Assembly: GCA_046331625.1 (NCBI GenBank)
Contig: JAXLQL010000004.1
Span: 310,001 to 374,000, forward strand
Source: JAXLQL01 sp046331625
GTDB lineage: Bacteria > Acidobacteriota > Terriglobia > Bryobacterales > Bryobacteraceae
Reading direction: 5' to 3'
Length of the DNA stretch: 64,000 bases
Below the pieces are notes generated by a model. The model was given only the letters and a program-made list of their open reading frames with translations. It did not search any database and was not told where the DNA came from. Positions 36,719 to 45,987 of the stretch are shown piece after piece. Each line of letters starts with the position of its first letter. Position 1 is the stretch's first letter. A program made the translations under genes and the position numbers.

Positions 36719-39700
36719 TCAGAACAGAAACTTCAACCCGAACTGCAAGCTCCGCATGCTGGTGCGCGTAGAAGTGATCTGCCCGAACGTCGCCGCCGTC
36801 AGGATGCTGTTCGGCATGCCGAAGTTGGCATGGTTCGGCAGATTGAACGCCTCGAAGCGGAACTGCAGCGAGTGCTGTTCGGTGAAGTTGAAGTTCTTGA
36901 TGGTGGAAAAGTCCCACGAGATGATGCCAGGGCCCACGCCCGTGGACCGGCCGACGTTGCCGAACACGCCGATGGGCGCGAGCAAGAACTGCGAAGTGTC
37001 GAACCAGCGTGCCGGATCCTGCTGGCCGCGGGCGAGGTTGGCGTTTACTCCGGTGGAGACCGGCCGGTCATCGCTACGGCCCGTGTTGGCACGGTCGACG
37101 CCATCGAGGACCGTGAATGGGCTTCCGGCTTGCAGCGTCAGAATCGAGCTGAGCTGCCAGCCACCCACCACGGCGTTGGCGAATCTGTTGTCCTTCAAAT
37201 AGGTCCGGCCCTTGCCGAACGGCAGCTCATACAAAGCCGATCCCACCGCGCGATGCGGCACATGGAAGGTCGACAGCCCGCGCTCGCAGGAGAGGCAATT
37301 GTTGTCCTGCGGGAAGGTTCCGTCGTTGGCGTTGATGCGAATGCCGCTGAGCTGATCGATCGCGCGTGACCATGTGTAGCTCGCGAGATAAGTCAGTCCC
37401 GCGCTGTATCGCCGCTGGAACTTCGCCGAGAACGCGTTGTACGAAGCATTCCCATCATTGGCCACGAATTGCGACGCGCCCAGTTCCGGGAACGGCCGGC
37501 GTGAGGTCACCGGGCCAGCGCCCAATGGAGCCGGCACTGCTTTGTTCTGGAACGTCAGGTACTCGAGGCGGTGCGATACCGAGCCGAGATAACCCAACTC
37601 CACCACCGTTTCTTTACCGAGGGTGCGCTGCAGATTGAGCATCCACTGCAGCGTGTACGGCGTGCGCCGGTCCACTGCCGACGAGAACACCGTGGGCAGG
37701 GCGATCACCACCGCGCCGCCGGGCGAAGCGAAAGGCTTGTTGAATGTGAGATCGGGAAAATCGGGATTGGCGATCTCCTGCCGGCGTCCGGCGATGTTGC
37801 GCACCAAGTCGAAACGCGCGTTGCCTTGATCCTGGCTGTAGAAGACACCCGCTCCCGTGCGCAAGGTCCAACGCTCGTTCGGACTATACGCGATTCCCAA
37901 GCGCGGCGCCCAGTCGTTGTTGTCGCGGTGGATCAGGTAGGGTCCGAGGCGCCCGTCGCGCGCTACCTGAATGGAAGGGTCAAAGCGGAGGAACGTACTC
38001 TGGTAGAAGTCGCCGGATCCCGCACGAATGACCGTGGGATGGAGCTTCAGGTCGGCGATGTTCGACTGCCGGCGGACCCAATCAGGAATGGCGAGATTCA
38101 TGATGGTGCCGGTCCGGTCATACCACGGCGGCGTATTCTCGTATCGCAAGCCGGCGTTGATGGTGAGCTTGGTGTTGACCTTCCATGTGTCGTCGAAGAA
38201 GAAAGCCATGCTCGTGGCTCGGAACTGCGCATTGGCCGCGGTCAGCGCGAACTGCGACTGGCGGACAATGCCGAGCAGGTAGTCGCCGAAGCCGGAGCCG
38301 GTGCCGTTGGGCGAGGCAGGATTCACGGTGCCGAGCGGATCGAAGTTGAACTGCGGCGACAGGAATTGGTTGCCGATCTGATTGAAACGGTCGCGCCGCA
38401 CTTCGCCTCCGAAGCGGAAGGAATGCCGCCCCCGAACCCACGAGAAATTGTCGGCCCACTGGAATGTGTGATTGAAGTTCGTGAATACACCGGGCGCTCC
38501 GCCGAAGTTGTAGCCGCCGGCGATCGTGGCCCCGGGCGGGGCCCATCCGGAAGGCGTGGTGGCCACGACGCCCACCATGTTGTATTCGGCAACCACGTTT
38601 CGTTGGAATGCCAATTCCGGCCCGGTGGTATTGAAGAAGTGGTTGTATCCGAAGCGGAACTCGTTCACCTGCGAGGTGGAGATGACGCGCGTGTTCGAGA
38701 TCATCCACTGATCCACTTTGGTGCTGAGCGTGGTACCGTTCAACTTGATGCCGGGCAGCGTCTGAGCATCGTTGGCCCAACTGTAGCGGCCAAACCAACT
38801 CGACTTGTTGCTTTCGGTGAAATCGAGCCGCTGTAGGAACTGGTCGCGATCTGTGGGGCGCGCCGCCGACAGCAGGAAATTGTTGGCGACGCCTCCCGGG
38901 TTCGCGTTCGGCGCCGGCATGAACTCGAAGTACTTCGTCGAAAGGTCATTGATCCGGCTCTTCGGAATGATGTTGCCGGCGAAGGGCTGAGCGCTGATTG
39001 TGGATCCGCTGCGAGCGCGCGTGGCCGGATCGTACAGGCGCGCCGCCACGCCTGAAAGATCGCCGTTGCGCCAGGCATCGATGGGCACGCTGAAAAGCGC
39101 CTGCGTCTGCGTGCGCTCTCGATAGCCTTCGAAGTTGCTGGAGAAGAACAAGCGGTTCCGTCCGTTGAACAGCTTCGGAATCGTCACCGGACCGCTGAGT
39201 ACGAAGCCATACTGGTTCCACCGGAACGGAACCTTCGGCGGGCGCGTGGCCGAGAATGCATACGGCTTGGCATCCATGGCGCTGTTGCGCAGGAACTCGA
39301 ACAGCGCGCCGTGATATTGGTTTCCGCCGCCCTTGGTGGAGACGTTGACTTGTCCGATGTAACGCCCGAACTCGGCCGGGTAGATTCCGCTCTGTACCTT
39401 GAACTCGAGCAGCGCATCCACCGATGGCAGCACTACTGGCGTGTTGAAATTCACGTCGGTGTTCTCGATGCCATCGAGCGAGAAGTGATTGAAACTGGTG
39501 CGTTGCCCGCCGATCGAGATGTTCTGCTGGGAGCGGATGCCGCCTTGCCGCCCCTCCACATCGCCGCTGATGGCGAAGCCCATGTTCATGTTGGGGGCCA
39601 GCGCCACCAGTTGCAGATAGTTGCGGCCATTGAGAGGCAGCTCGACAATGCGCTTGTTCTCCACCACCGTGCCCACCGTGGCATTCTCGGTGACGAGCAA

Positions 39701-40066
39701 CGGCGTGCTCTCGGAAACCTCGAGGATCTCGGTCACCTGCCCGAGTTGCATCACGAAGTCGATGCGCGCGGTTTGCTGTACCTGGAGCTCGACGCCCGAA
39801 CGGGTGACGGCGCGAAAGCCTTCTCTCACCACCTTCACGTCATAGCGGCCGGGCTGCAGCGAGGGGAAGCTGTAGATGCCCGCCTCGTTGCTCGATCCGG
39901 TGCGGATCGCGTTGGTAGCCCGATTGGTCACCGTCACCGTCGCGTTGGGCACCGCGGCGCCGCTGGTGTCACGCACTTCGCCTGTGATTTCGCCGAAGGT
40001 TTGTGCCAGGAGTGGAACCGCCAGGCACGAGAGTAGAACAAAAAAGCCAGTTCGTGGTTTGGTCAT
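36719..40066 (-). CDS. TonB-dependent receptor-like outer membrane protein (Oar type)
   Basis: 1115 residues with a signal peptide (FFVLLSCLAVPLLAQ). An N-terminal carboxypeptidase-regulatory-like domain (about 25-110, GEITGEVRDTSGAAVPNATV) precedes a plug (LPLNGRNYLQLVALAPNMN) and a barrel ending in an aromatic residue (LQFGLKFLF). It has the same architecture as the protein at 4068 but is clearly divergent; it carries the more common LPLNGRN motif. The downstream gene order (aldolase-like, propeller) suggests an uptake/degradation locus, but no SusD-like partner is present. Confidence 0.9.
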   Translation of the reverse strand: MTKPRTGFFVLLSCLAVPLLAQTFGEITGEVRDTSGAAVPNATVTVTNRATNAIRTGSSNEAGIYSFPSLQPGRYDVKVVREGFRAVTRSGVELQVQQTARIDFVMQLGQVTEILEVSESTPLLVTENATVGTVVENKRIVELPLNGRNYLQLVALAPNMNMGFAISGDVEGRQGGIRSQQNISIGGQRTSFNHFSLDGIENTDVNFNTPVVLPSVDALLEFKVQSGIYPAEFGRYIGQVNVSTKGGGNQYHGALFEFLRNSAMDAKPYAFSATRPPKVPFRWNQYGFVLSGPVTIPKLFNGRNRLFFSSNFEGYRERTQTQALFSVPIDAWRNGDLSGVAARLYDPATRARSGSTISAQPFAGNIIPKSRINDLSTKYFEFMPAPNANPGGVANNFLLSAARPTDRDQFLQRLDFTESNKSSWFGRYSWANDAQTLPGIKLNGTTLSTKVDQWMISNTRVISTSQVNEFRFGYNHFFNTTGPELAFQRNVVAEYNMVGVVATTPSGWAPPGATIAGGYNFGGAPGVFTNFNHTFQWADNFSWVRGRHSFRFGGEVRRDRFNQIGNQFLSPQFNFDPLGTVNPASPNGTGSGFGDYLLGIVRQSQFALTAANAQFRATSMAFFFDDTWKVNTKLTINAGLRYENTPPWYDRTGTIMNLAIPDWVRRQSNIADLKLHPTVIRAGSGDFYQSTFLRFDPSIQVARDGRLGPYLIHRDNNDWAPRLGIAYSPNERWTLRTGAGVFYSQDQGNARFDLVRNIAGRRQEIANPDFPDLTFNKPFASPGGAVVIALPTVFSSAVDRRTPYTLQWMLNLQRTLGKETVVELGYLGSVSHRLEYLTFQNKAVPAPLGAGPVTSRRPFPELGASQFVANDGNASYNAFSAKFQRRYSAGLTYLASYTWSRAIDQLSGIRINANDGTFPQDNNCLSCERGLSTFHVPHRAVGSALYELPFGKGRTYLKDNRFANAVVGGWQLSSILTLQAGSPFTVLDGVDRANTGRSDDRPVSTGVNANLARGQQDPARWFDTSQFLLAPIGVFGNVGRSTGVGPGIISWDFSTIKNFNFTEQHSLQFRFEAFNLPNHANFGMPNSILTAATFGQITSTRTSMRSLQFGLKFLF

Positions 40067-40141
40067 CGACTCGTCCCCTTTCGAGCTGGAGTCATCGTAT
40101 GAAAGAAAATCGAAGGCGTCAAGGCGGTGGGAGCAGCCGGA

Positions 40142-41101
40142 CTACCAGGGCATCGCGCGTTTGGAAAAGCGCCGGCCCTTCTCTGCCGCGCCAGGATTGG
40201 CTCCCGCCGAGATGATCATGATGCCGTCTCGAATCTGCTGCTCCACATTGCCTTCGTCGGCGCCTTCCAGCCGGAACAACTTGGCTGACTTGCAGGCAGC
40301 CCACACCGCATCGCGCGCCTTCGCCATTTCGGGCGGAAGCGGAAAGCCGGGGAACTTCGGATATCCGTACGAAAACGACATGTCGCCGCCGCCCCATTCG
40401 GCAAACGAGAGGCCCGGCACTTTCACGGTCTTCATGGCGTTCGCCACGGCAAAGCGATCTTCGATCTTGAGTCCGAGGATGATCTCGCCCTTCGGGTTCA
40501 GGGGCCACACGTCGCTGCGCTCGAGGTACTCGAGTTCCGGGATGCCCCAGATCTTCGCCGGATAGATCTGGCTTCCGCTGCCTCGCAACCCTTCGCGCAG
40601 CTTGCCGGGACCTTCGCCGACACCGATCTTGAAGAACGGGAAGCGAACGCTTTCCACGAAGCGCTGCACGCCCTCGGGGCTCCGAGCGTGACACAGCAGG
40701 ATGCCATGCACGCCCGCGGCGAGCGTCTGCTGGAATACCCAATAGTTGTTGCGAATGGCCGCTTCGTCAATCGCGCCCACCGGCAGGGTGACGATCACGG
40801 CCGGAGTGCGGTGGCCGCTCCTGGTGGGGCCGCCGGCAACGAGGCCACGCATGAATTCGCGCAGTTGACCGAGATCGAACAGGCCGTGCTCCATCTCGTA
40901 GTTGATGTAGTCGGCAAACGTCTTGGCCATCCGCACGCCCTCGTCGTAGCCGCCCTGGCCGTGCTCGTAGTAGACAGGCTGTCCCTGTTCCCACAGCTCG
41001 ATGACCTTGTTGATGCGCTTCGGTTTGGGCGGATTGGTTTCGCCCGGCAGTGTCACCGCGGCCAGCAACAAGCCCGCCGCCAAAGGCGCCATTCGTTTCA
41101 T
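40142..41101 (-). CDS. exported HpcH/HpaI aldolase/citrate-lyase-like protein
   Basis: 319 residues from the ATG at 41101 (AAGGAG upstream), with a signal peptide (MAPLAAGLLLAAVTLPGETN). The body resembles the HpcH/HpaI TIM barrel: LAAGVHGILLCHARSPEG, EIILGLKIEDRFAVANAMK, VPGLSFAEWGGGDMSFSYG. Class II aldolases of this family are normally cytoplasmic, so export is unusual. A frame start at 41179 would bury the signal peptide and is rejected. It sits 26 bases downstream of the propeller gene and is probably in the same operon. Confidence 0.75.
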   Translation of the reverse strand: MKRMAPLAAGLLLAAVTLPGETNPPKPKRINKVIELWEQGQPVYYEHGQGGYDEGVRMAKTFADYINYEMEHGLFDLGQLREFMRGLVAGGPTRSGHRTPAVIVTLPVGAIDEAAIRNNYWVFQQTLAAGVHGILLCHARSPEGVQRFVESVRFPFFKIGVGEGPGKLREGLRGSGSQIYPAKIWGIPELEYLERSDVWPLNPKGEIILGLKIEDRFAVANAMKTVKVPGLSFAEWGGGDMSFSYGYPKFPGFPLPPEMAKARDAVWAACKSAKLFRLEGADEGNVEQQIRDGIMIISAGANPGAAEKGRRFSKRAMPW

Positions 41102-41127
41102 GGGTATCTTCTCCTTCAAGGCGGGTC

Positions 41128-42855
41128 TCAGCCCGCGAACTGAAATGAGTACAACTCCGACTCGTAGAGGTGAAAACAAATCATGACCGGCTTGTTCCAG
41201 AGGCCGCGCACGTCAGTGCGCCCTTTCCAGCTCACCGTGTACCAGATCCGGTCCGGATTCTCGTCGTGGAGCGGATCGCAATCCGCGGTGGAAAAGCCCT
41301 CGTACGGCTCGAACATCGGATTCAGCAACTCCACCTTCACCGCTCCGTAGCTGCATCGCGCATTGACGCGGAGTTCGCGGCCCTCGAAGACGAACTGCTT
41401 TGTGATCACGCGGCCGCGTTGGTTCCGTGGCTTCAAGTAAGCCCAGCCGTCTTCCCGCAGAACCAGAGCGCGCGTGCTCCGTTCCGTGCGCTTGGAACTC
41501 TCGCCATAGTTACCTAACTGCTTTGCCTCGGCCATCGTCCGCTCGTATTCCTGCTTGGCGGATTTCGGCGCCAGTTCCCAATCTTCGCGCGGCAGCGACC
41601 ACTGCTTGCCAGGAATCGCTCCATAAGAGACGATCACCTTCCCGCCGTGATAAAGGTCGCCGGAAGCGGTGCCGGCGACGAAGCCGTGGTCCGGGGTTCC
41701 AGCCGGTCCGTTGTCGACCCAGGGTTCCGGTCCGTGTGCGCGCGTGAATCGGCGTCCATCGCGGCTGCTGTAGAGCGAGAGGTCGACGCGAAACTGGTCG
41801 CGCCAGACCGTGGCAGGATACATGCCGCGCACCTGCTTGGTGCGCGAGCTCCACAGCGGCTCGGTGTGCGCCTCGGCAACCAGGGCGATGTAGGCGCCAC
41901 CCACTTTGCGCACCGAGGCATCGTGGAACTCGCGATCCGGGCCGAGCGTCGGGTCCCAGTCGGTGGACAGCACCACTTCCTTTGGAGACCAGTGAATGAA
42001 GTCGGCACTCGTTTGCCGGCCGATCTGGCGGATGCGCGGTCCGAAGTGCCAGTGGTGCGAGTGCTGGCTGTAGCAGATCCACTGCTGAATGGATTCGTCC
42101 CAGATGGCGTGCCCATGGCGGCGGCGCTCCTGAACGTCGGGAGCGATGACGTTCCAACGCAGACCGTCGGCCGATGCCGACACGCGCGACAGGATACGGA
42201 GGCCTTGCTTGCGCGCCTCGATGGTGGGTTCGTAGACGAGCAGGAACTTGCGGCTCGGGTCTCTACGATCATGATTGAGCACCACCGCGGCGCCAGCCGT
42301 CTCGTCATTGTTGACGATGTTGGTGGCCCGGTGGCCCTGATACGGAATGCATTTTTCGCTGAGTGGTTTGGTCCAGTTCAGGCCGTCGCTCGACTCTGCG
42401 TAACACAGCACCTGACCAGTACCGTAGAGATCGCCGCTGAGTGACTGCGTGTACCAGAGCTTGTACTTGCCGTCGTCGGGGTCGCGCAGTGAGCCGGCAA
42501 TGCCGCCGCTGAAGCCATCCTTCTCCCATGGCAGGCCGGTGTTCTCGATGAGCGGCCGCGGGTGCTTCGCCGGCTTGCCCAATACACGTTCGACACCGTC
42601 CAGGTGCTCGAGCATGAAATTGTCGAGAAAGATCTGCTTCTCGGTGCCGATGTGCGTGAAGGGTAGCTTGTAGTCGGGGGAGACGTAAGGATAGGCGAGG
42701 GGTTCGTGGGGCCGCCGGCCCGCGACGGTATCTTCGATCTTGCGTTGCAGATCGAGCGCTTCCGTGGGGCTCATCTTCTCCGGTTCCGGCTCTTGCGCGG
42801 TCGCCTGGAACATGCCTGAGAGCGGGAGGCTGGCGAGAAAGTTGCGGCGGTGCAT
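41128..42855 (-). CDS. exported glycosidase-like five-bladed propeller protein (GH32/43/DUF-like)
   Basis: 575 residues from the ATG at 42855, which begins a Tat-like signal (MHRRNFLASLPLSG). The middle has GH32/GH43-type propeller features: GGIAGSLRDPDDGKYKLWYT, SSDGLNWTKPLSE, ADFIHWSPKEVVLSTDWDP, FVAGTASGDLYHGG. The C-terminal sandwich (RELRVNARCSYGAVKVELL) is common in such proteins. Acidic catalytic residues cannot be assigned with certainty. It precedes the aldolase-like gene by 26 bases. Confidence 0.75.
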   Translation of the reverse strand: MHRRNFLASLPLSGMFQATAQEPEPEKMSPTEALDLQRKIEDTVAGRRPHEPLAYPYVSPDYKLPFTHIGTEKQIFLDNFMLEHLDGVERVLGKPAKHPRPLIENTGLPWEKDGFSGGIAGSLRDPDDGKYKLWYTQSLSGDLYGTGQVLCYAESSDGLNWTKPLSEKCIPYQGHRATNIVNNDETAGAAVVLNHDRRDPSRKFLLVYEPTIEARKQGLRILSRVSASADGLRWNVIAPDVQERRRHGHAIWDESIQQWICYSQHSHHWHFGPRIRQIGRQTSADFIHWSPKEVVLSTDWDPTLGPDREFHDASVRKVGGAYIALVAEAHTEPLWSSRTKQVRGMYPATVWRDQFRVDLSLYSSRDGRRFTRAHGPEPWVDNGPAGTPDHGFVAGTASGDLYHGGKVIVSYGAIPGKQWSLPREDWELAPKSAKQEYERTMAEAKQLGNYGESSKRTERSTRALVLREDGWAYLKPRNQRGRVITKQFVFEGRELRVNARCSYGAVKVELLNPMFEPYEGFSTADCDPLHDENPDRIWYTVSWKGRTDVRGLWNKPVMICFHLYESELYSFQFAG

Positions 42856-42934
42856 GGTTCTCTCGCCGATGAATTCTATCACCCCGTGCTGAGGAAAGCT
42901 TGCTCGACGCAATGCGGCCTGCGTTCGTTCGCGC

Positions 42935-43891
42935 TCACGAGCCGCGCGAGGTCTCGCTGGGGCCCGCAAACTCCCGCACCGACCGAACAATGAAGTTCGG
43001 CCGCCGCCGCGCGTTGCGCAACGTCAACCATAGATACTGCCCCACGATGCCGAGCCCGAACGTGGTGAGCCCGCCGAAGAACATGATGGTGAGCACGATC
43101 GGCGTGTAGCCGGGCACTTGAATCGACCCGGTGAGGCGCGCCACCAGAATCACCGCCGCGAGCGTGACGGCGAGCAATGCGCCGGCGAGGCCGGAGAGCA
43201 GCAACATCTGCACAGGCAGATCCGTGAAATTGAACACGCTGTCGAGCGAGTATTTCAGCTTGCGCGACAAGTTCCACGCGCTCTTACCCTCGCGCCGCGG
43301 TTGGCGATGATACGGCACGAACTTTCGCCGGAACCCGAGCCAGAACAGCAGCGCAATCAGATTGGTGTTCACCTCAGGAAGCTCGAGTAAGCGGTCGCGT
43401 ACCGCGCGCGTGCAGCCGAAAATGTCGACTCCGCCGGAAGGCATCTCCGGCAGCACGAAGCGCCGGTAAAGCCACCAGAACGAGTGCGAAGCCAGTTCGG
43501 AAAGCCAGGGATCGGAACGGCTCGCGCGTACGCCGAAACAAATGTCGGCTTCGTTGTTCTTGAGCGCGCGGGCGAACTCGACGATCAGTTCGGGCGGCTC
43601 CTGCAGATCGGCCGCGATCACGGCGAAGGCATCGCCGCTTCCTTGCGCGAGTCCGGCTGCGATCGCCGAGAACGATCCGAAGTTGCGGCTGAGGTCGACG
43701 AGCGTGGCGCGCAAGCCGCTCGAGGGCAGGCGTTCTTCCAGGATCTCGCGGCAACGATCGGGGCTACCGTCCACCACGAACACCACTTCCAACGGCCGCG
43801 GAGCCAGATCGGCGCCAAGCTTGACTAGCGCGGGGAGAAGCCGGTCGAGGTTGGGTTCGCTGCGATAGAGCGGAACGACGAGCGAGATCAT
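42935..43891 (-). CDS. GtrB/DPM1-like family 2 glycosyltransferase
   Basis: 318 residues from the ATG at 43891, two bases after the aminotransferase stop. The GT-A domain (about 1-230) has ISLVVPLYRSEPNLDRLL, EVVFVVDGSPDRC and AVIAADLQEPPELIVE (D-x-Q metal site). Two C-terminal membrane helices (LLSGLAGALLAVTLAAVILV and VLTIMFFGGLTTFGLGIVG) match polyprenyl-phosphate glycosyltransferases such as GtrB/ArnC. In context it may load the sugar made by the two upstream genes onto a lipid carrier. Confidence 0.88.
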   Translation of the reverse strand: MISLVVPLYRSEPNLDRLLPALVKLGADLAPRPLEVVFVVDGSPDRCREILEERLPSSGLRATLVDLSRNFGSFSAIAAGLAQGSGDAFAVIAADLQEPPELIVEFARALKNNEADICFGVRASRSDPWLSELASHSFWWLYRRFVLPEMPSGGVDIFGCTRAVRDRLLELPEVNTNLIALLFWLGFRRKFVPYHRQPRREGKSAWNLSRKLKYSLDSVFNFTDLPVQMLLLSGLAGALLAVTLAAVILVARLTGSIQVPGYTPIVLTIMFFGGLTTFGLGIVGQYLWLTLRNARRRPNFIVRSVREFAGPSETSRGS

Positions 43892-43893
43892 GT

Positions 43894-45006
43894 TCACCCG
43901 GCCCAGCGGTTGCACGCACCGATTACCGTGGCGCACTCTTCGCCGGTGAGATACGGATGAATCGGCAGGCTGACCTCACCGTGCGCGATGGCGCGGGCTC
44001 GCGCGCAATCGGAGGCGAGCTCATGCGGCGAATTGGCGAGCGCGGCTTGATCGGGGATGAGGATCGGATAGTGCTCGGCGCAGGCGACCCCCGAGGCACG
44101 CAGGTGCGCCATGAAGGCTTGCTTCCGGTCCGCGGCAACGATCACGGGAAACAGGTGCCAACAGGAGTCCGATCCGGCGGGCGCACCCATCGGACGAACG
44201 CCGGGGTTTTGAATGCCCGCCAGATACGCAGCGGCGATTTCACGGCGGCGGGCGGTCCAGGATTCGAGCCGCGGCAGATACACACGATCCAGCAAGGCGG
44301 CCTGTAACTCGTCGAGCCTGCTGTTGTATCCGATTTCGTCGTGCTTGTATTTGGCGTTCTGGCCGTAGTCGCGCAGGCAGCGGGCCGCGGCGGCCACCGC
44401 CGGATCGGCCGTGAGCAAAGCGCCGCCGTCGCCGAGCGCCCCGAGATTCTTGGTGGGATAGAAACTGGTGGCTGCGGCGTGGCCTGCGAGTCCCGTGGGC
44501 ACGCCCCCCCGTGAAGCGCCGATTGACTGCGCGCAGTCCTCCACAATGCGGAGCTCGAATCGTTCGCGCAACTCGCCGAGCGCAGCCGAATCGAGCGCGT
44601 GCCCGTAGAGATGCACCGGTACGAAGAACCGGATGTCGCGGCGCGATTCGAACACACGCCGGCAGGCCTCGAGATCGATGAGACCGTGAACCTCGCAGTC
44701 CACGAAAACGGGAATCGCGCCTAGCTTCACGATGGCCAGCGTGGTGGCGAAAGCAGAAAGCGGCGTTGTCAGTACGCGATCGCCGGCGCGGCACCCAAGC
44801 GCTCGCAGGGCGATCTCGATGGCGTCGAGTCCGCTGGCGACACCCACCGCATTGGGCATCTTCCAGTAGGCAGCCAGCGCACGCTCGAATGACTCCACCT
44901 GTTTACCCAGAATGTACCAACCGCTAGCGCCCACGGCTTCGAACGCGGCCATCGCATCCACTCGCGTGTCGGCCCACTGGCGCTGAAAATCGTTGAGTAG
45001 GATCAT
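43894..45006 (-). CDS. DegT/DnrJ/EryC1 sugar aminotransferase (FdtB/QdtB-like)
   Basis: 370 residues from the ATG at 45006, which overlaps the upstream stop (ATGA). PLP-binding Lys186 lies in SFYPTKNLGALGDGG; ASGLDAIEIALRALG and IVEDCAQSIGA are typical of the family. With a 3,4-ketoisomerase upstream, it most likely transaminates dTDP-3-keto-6-deoxyhexose to the 3-amino sugar. The frame stays open upstream to 45741, but that part is antisense-like and unrelated. Confidence 0.9.
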   Translation of the reverse strand: MILLNDFQRQWADTRVDAMAAFEAVGASGWYILGKQVESFERALAAYWKMPNAVGVASGLDAIEIALRALGCRAGDRVLTTPLSAFATTLAIVKLGAIPVFVDCEVHGLIDLEACRRVFESRRDIRFFVPVHLYGHALDSAALGELRERFELRIVEDCAQSIGASRGGVPTGLAGHAAATSFYPTKNLGALGDGGALLTADPAVAAAARCLRDYGQNAKYKHDEIGYNSRLDELQAALLDRVYLPRLESWTARRREIAAAYLAGIQNPGVRPMGAPAGSDSCWHLFPVIVAADRKQAFMAHLRASGVACAEHYPILIPDQAALANSPHELASDCARARAIAHGEVSLPIHPYLTGEECATVIGACNRWAG

Positions 45007-45932
45007 TTGCCGCGCAGTTTTAGAAACTCGGAATATTCGCGGATATAATCGGAGGCATCGTAACCGTGTGAGGCCAAAACCAAAAGCACGGCGTCGGGCG
45101 TATATTTGTACTGCACGCCCCACGTCATGGGAGGAAGATAAAGTCCGATGGAAGGATGATCGAGAGGGAACTCCTGCCGCTGTTCGCCGTCGTCGGCTAC
45201 CACGTGGCACGATCCATGCACGCAGACCAGGAACTGTTCGAGCGTGCGGTGCGCGTGTTCGCCGCGAATCTGTTGCGTGGAGACGCCGAACACCAGAAAG
45301 AAGCGCTTGGGTACGAACGGCAGATGCACACCGGCTTCGCCGTAGGTGAGCGCGCCGCGAATGTCGTCGACGAGCGGCAGCCGGTGCAACGTCACCCCGC
45401 GCACCCCGGTGCATGCGATGCCGGTAGCCGCGGGTACGGCGGCAAGTGCTACCGGCAAAGTCTCGCCGGCGCCCGCGTAGCCCATGATCCGGGCCGGATT
45501 GCCGGCGACGATCGTGTCCGGCGGGACATCCCGAGTCACCACCGCTCCGGCGCCGATCATGGCGCGCTCGCCCACCGTGATCCCGGGCAGCACCGTGGCG
45601 TTGGCTCCCACTGACGCGCCTTTCTTGACGGTGGTGCGGGCGAATTGATCGGGCTTCTGCTTGCTCCGCGGAAACGCGTCGTTGGTGAAGGTGGCGTTGG
45701 GTCCGATGAAGACGTCGTCTTCGATGCGGATTCCGTCCCACAGTTGCACTCCGCTCTTGATGGTGACCCGGTCGCCGACGACGACGTCATTTTCAATGAA
45801 CGTGTGATCGCAGATGTTGCAGTCGCGTCCGATGCGCGCGCCGGGCAGGATGTGGGCGAAGGCCCAAACGCGCGTTCCCTCGCCGATCGAAACCGACTCC
45901 ACCAGGGCCTGTGGATGCTGGAAGAATGCCAT
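45003..45932 (-). CDS. WxcM-like fusion: sugar N-acyltransferase plus FdtA/QdtA-type 3,4-ketoisomerase
   Basis: 309 residues from the ATG at 45932; a TTG four codons earlier is less likely. Residues about 8-150 are a left-handed beta-helix acyltransferase (ARIGRDCNICDHTFIENDV, MIGAGAVVTRDVPPDT, VAGNPARIMGYAG). Residues about 165-309 are a WxcM/FdtA cupin (FFLVFGVSTQQIRGEHAHR ... LEQFLVCVHG). Together with the aminotransferase this is the enzyme set for a dTDP-3-acylamino-3,6-dideoxyhexose such as Fuc3NAc or Qui3NAc; which isomer cannot be read. No rmlA/rmlB is in the window. Confidence 0.9.
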   Translation of the reverse strand: MAFFQHPQALVESVSIGEGTRVWAFAHILPGARIGRDCNICDHTFIENDVVVGDRVTIKSGVQLWDGIRIEDDVFIGPNATFTNDAFPRSKQKPDQFARTTVKKGASVGANATVLPGITVGERAMIGAGAVVTRDVPPDTIVAGNPARIMGYAGAGETLPVALAAVPAATGIACTGVRGVTLHRLPLVDDIRGALTYGEAGVHLPFVPKRFFLVFGVSTQQIRGEHAHRTLEQFLVCVHGSCHVVADDGEQRQEFPLDHPSIGLYLPPMTWGVQYKYTPDAVLLVLASHGYDASDYIREYSEFLKLRGK

Positions 45933-45987
45933 GGGCAGGCTCAACAGGCAATGATACCGTAGAGGTCCGCGTGGGCGCGGTTACGGA

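Noticed and set aside
37571..38836. 421-codon plus-strand frame
   Set aside because: Antisense shadow of the second TonB-receptor-type gene.
45007..45741. Possible N-terminal extension of the aminotransferase
   Set aside because: It is Arg/His rich and overlaps the WxcM-like fusion in another frame. The aminotransferase fold starts at the ATG at 45006.
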